NCBI GenBank assembly: GCA_945643635.1
Contig: CALZFC010000015.1
Location: 1,817,501 to 1,881,500, forward strand
Source of the DNA: Allodiplogaster sudhausi
Taxonomy: Eukaryota; Nematoda; Chromadorea; Rhabditida; Diplogasteridae
Length of the DNA: 64,000 bases
Direction: 5' to 3'
A model generated the notes under the pieces. The model was given only the letters and a program-made list of their open reading frames with translations, searched no databases and had not been told where the DNA came from. Both the position numbers and the translations under genes were made by a program. Shown here in pieces: positions 58,901-64,000 of the stretch (its first letter is position 1; every line of letters starts with the position of its first letter).

Positions 58901-59788
58901 TCTTTATTGATTGCCTTCGAGGCGTGCTATCGATCGTGCTATCAAGATATGGTGGCATCTAAATGCGAATGTGCCGATCCGAATCTCCGTAAGGGTCCAG
59001 ATCAAGAATTCTGTAACATCAGCAGCTGTTAGTTAGAAAGTATCAAGGAAAAAAAGGTTAAGGAACTTGGAAACTTTAGATGAACCAAATTCCCAATTTA
59101 GAGAAAATACGAAAATACGAGGTAGACTATGTACATACATGCATGTGTGCATACATATGTATGTATGCACACATGCATGTATGTACATATGTACATCTGT
59201 ATTAACTTGACAGATGAGTGTTGCGATTCCATGAAGTCGGCCCTGGACGACCCTCGGGCGTGGTTCTCGTGCCACTGCAGCCCATCTTGCGAGTCCTCCT
59301 TCTACGAAGTTCTCGTCTCTCGCTCTCCTCTTCTGTCTCCTTTCTATCGTTGTATTGGTGCCATTAACAGAACAGAATGCGAGGACAATGAGGATGGCTT
59401 GGTTCGATCTCTTTCCCTGAATGTTCTTTTTACGTCTGATTTACGATTCATTATAATTTACAATGTATTAATTTTCAGCTGAATGTCTCGATTTTCTACA
59501 ACTCACTCACTTCACTGGTTTACTGCGAAAATTGGAAAGACTCTGTAAGATATTTTTTTTTTAATTACATAGATAAAAATATAAATTTCAGTGTGTTATA
59601 AATAGTAAATAAAGGTTAATAGATTGTTTTGACTGAACTGCTTGAAGCTGCCGTTGCTCTTCTCCTACTTGGGCGGGCAGATGGGCGTCTTTCTTGGCTG
59701 CTCCTTCTCCCTGCTTATCGAATTACTGGTGCTTGGTCTTTCAGTGCTCAAAATTTGCTGTACAATTAGCCTACTATACAATCCATGA
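55965..59788 (+). CDS. EGAS-like channel: EGF repeats plus DEG/ENaC (ASC) domain
   Basis: Sodium-channel subunit of the degenerin superfamily. N-terminus MHFLFFLLIGEFYLATC is a signal peptide or first membrane helix. EGF-type modules follow in separate exons: CICVPGYTGDLC, CFCRPNKAGPDC, CHCNDPTMTGPDC, CNCPKTPGFTGDQC, CTCPEGFTGPLC and, later, CTCSPNMTGTFC. Between the last two lies a Ser/Thr/Pro-rich mucin-like stretch (57250-57490), then SSDGTTYASACQVLSSKMC, a Kazal-like half. The ASC part has GNCFTFN (58408), SSVVIYINDHAEELF, CYRSCYQDMVASKCECADP, CHCSPSCESSFYEVLVS, and the pore helix LGGQMGVFLGCSFSLLIELL with a G-C-S filter; stop at 59786. EGF-ASC fusions are known as egas genes in Caenorhabditis. 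Some joins in the 57-58.3 kb part are uncertain. Confidence 0.85.
59128..59189. repeat. Perfect palindrome, 28-bp arms with 6-nt loop
   Basis: The arm starting TATGTACATACATGCATGTG is repeated as its exact reverse complement at 59162-59189, with spacer TATGTA. It lies in an intron of the EGAS-like gene, just before the exon at 59213. Confidence 0.9.

Positions 59789-64000
<4,212 letters not shown>

Overview
This 64 kb window is nuclear DNA from a nematode. Coding sequence is split into many short exons (about 20-280 nt) with GT-AG introns, and the gene families include nematode-restricted ones: Sre-class seven-transmembrane chemoreceptors, an EGF-plus-amiloride-sensitive-channel (EGAS-like) degenerin, small two-domain saposin-like proteins, and nematode-type Cys-loop channels. 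Short exons, dense genes and very abundant (CT)n/(GA)n and TACATATG-type microsatellites fit a free-living rhabditid or diplogastrid-like worm, but I cannot name the species. All exon models were joined by hand from frames, splice signals and paralogue alignment.

Layout. 1-2.6 kb: two tandem minus-strand SR splicing-factor genes of the SRSF3/7 (rsp-6) type; the left one runs off the window. 2.6-5.6 kb: non-genic, with a MITE-like inverted-repeat element and CT tracts. 5.6-9.0 kb: two tandem saposin-like genes. 9.5-32.6 kb: a plus-strand sensory receptor cluster. Three Sre genes (the second with two frame disruptions) are followed by three paralogous Cys-loop ligand-gated channel genes (the third with a damaged splice acceptor) and two more Sre genes. 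A 1.4 kb foldback transposon lies between channel genes 2 and 3. 33.4-35.1 kb: a GC-rich gene of unknown function, flanked by direct repeats derived from the 3' end of the next gene. 36-41.2 kb: a long minus-strand Tudor-domain gene with a plus-strand ShK-domain secreted protein gene nested in one of its introns.

41.4-43.6 kb: two divergent housekeeping genes, TRAP-gamma (SSR3) and ATP synthase epsilon, probably sharing a promoter. 44.2-48.3 kb: a minus-strand TBC1D30-type Rab GTPase-activating protein with a 43-bp minisatellite in an intron. 50-55.2 kb: poorly recognisable membrane-protein genes on both strands. 56-59.8 kb: the EGAS-like channel. 59.8-64 kb: low-complexity DNA with no supportable gene.

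Recurrent features of the window are non-standard donors (many GTCAG, and several GC-AG introns conserved between paralogues), recent gene conversion between two channel paralogues, and clustering of ion-channel and GPCR receptors that may be co-regulated or simply expand together.
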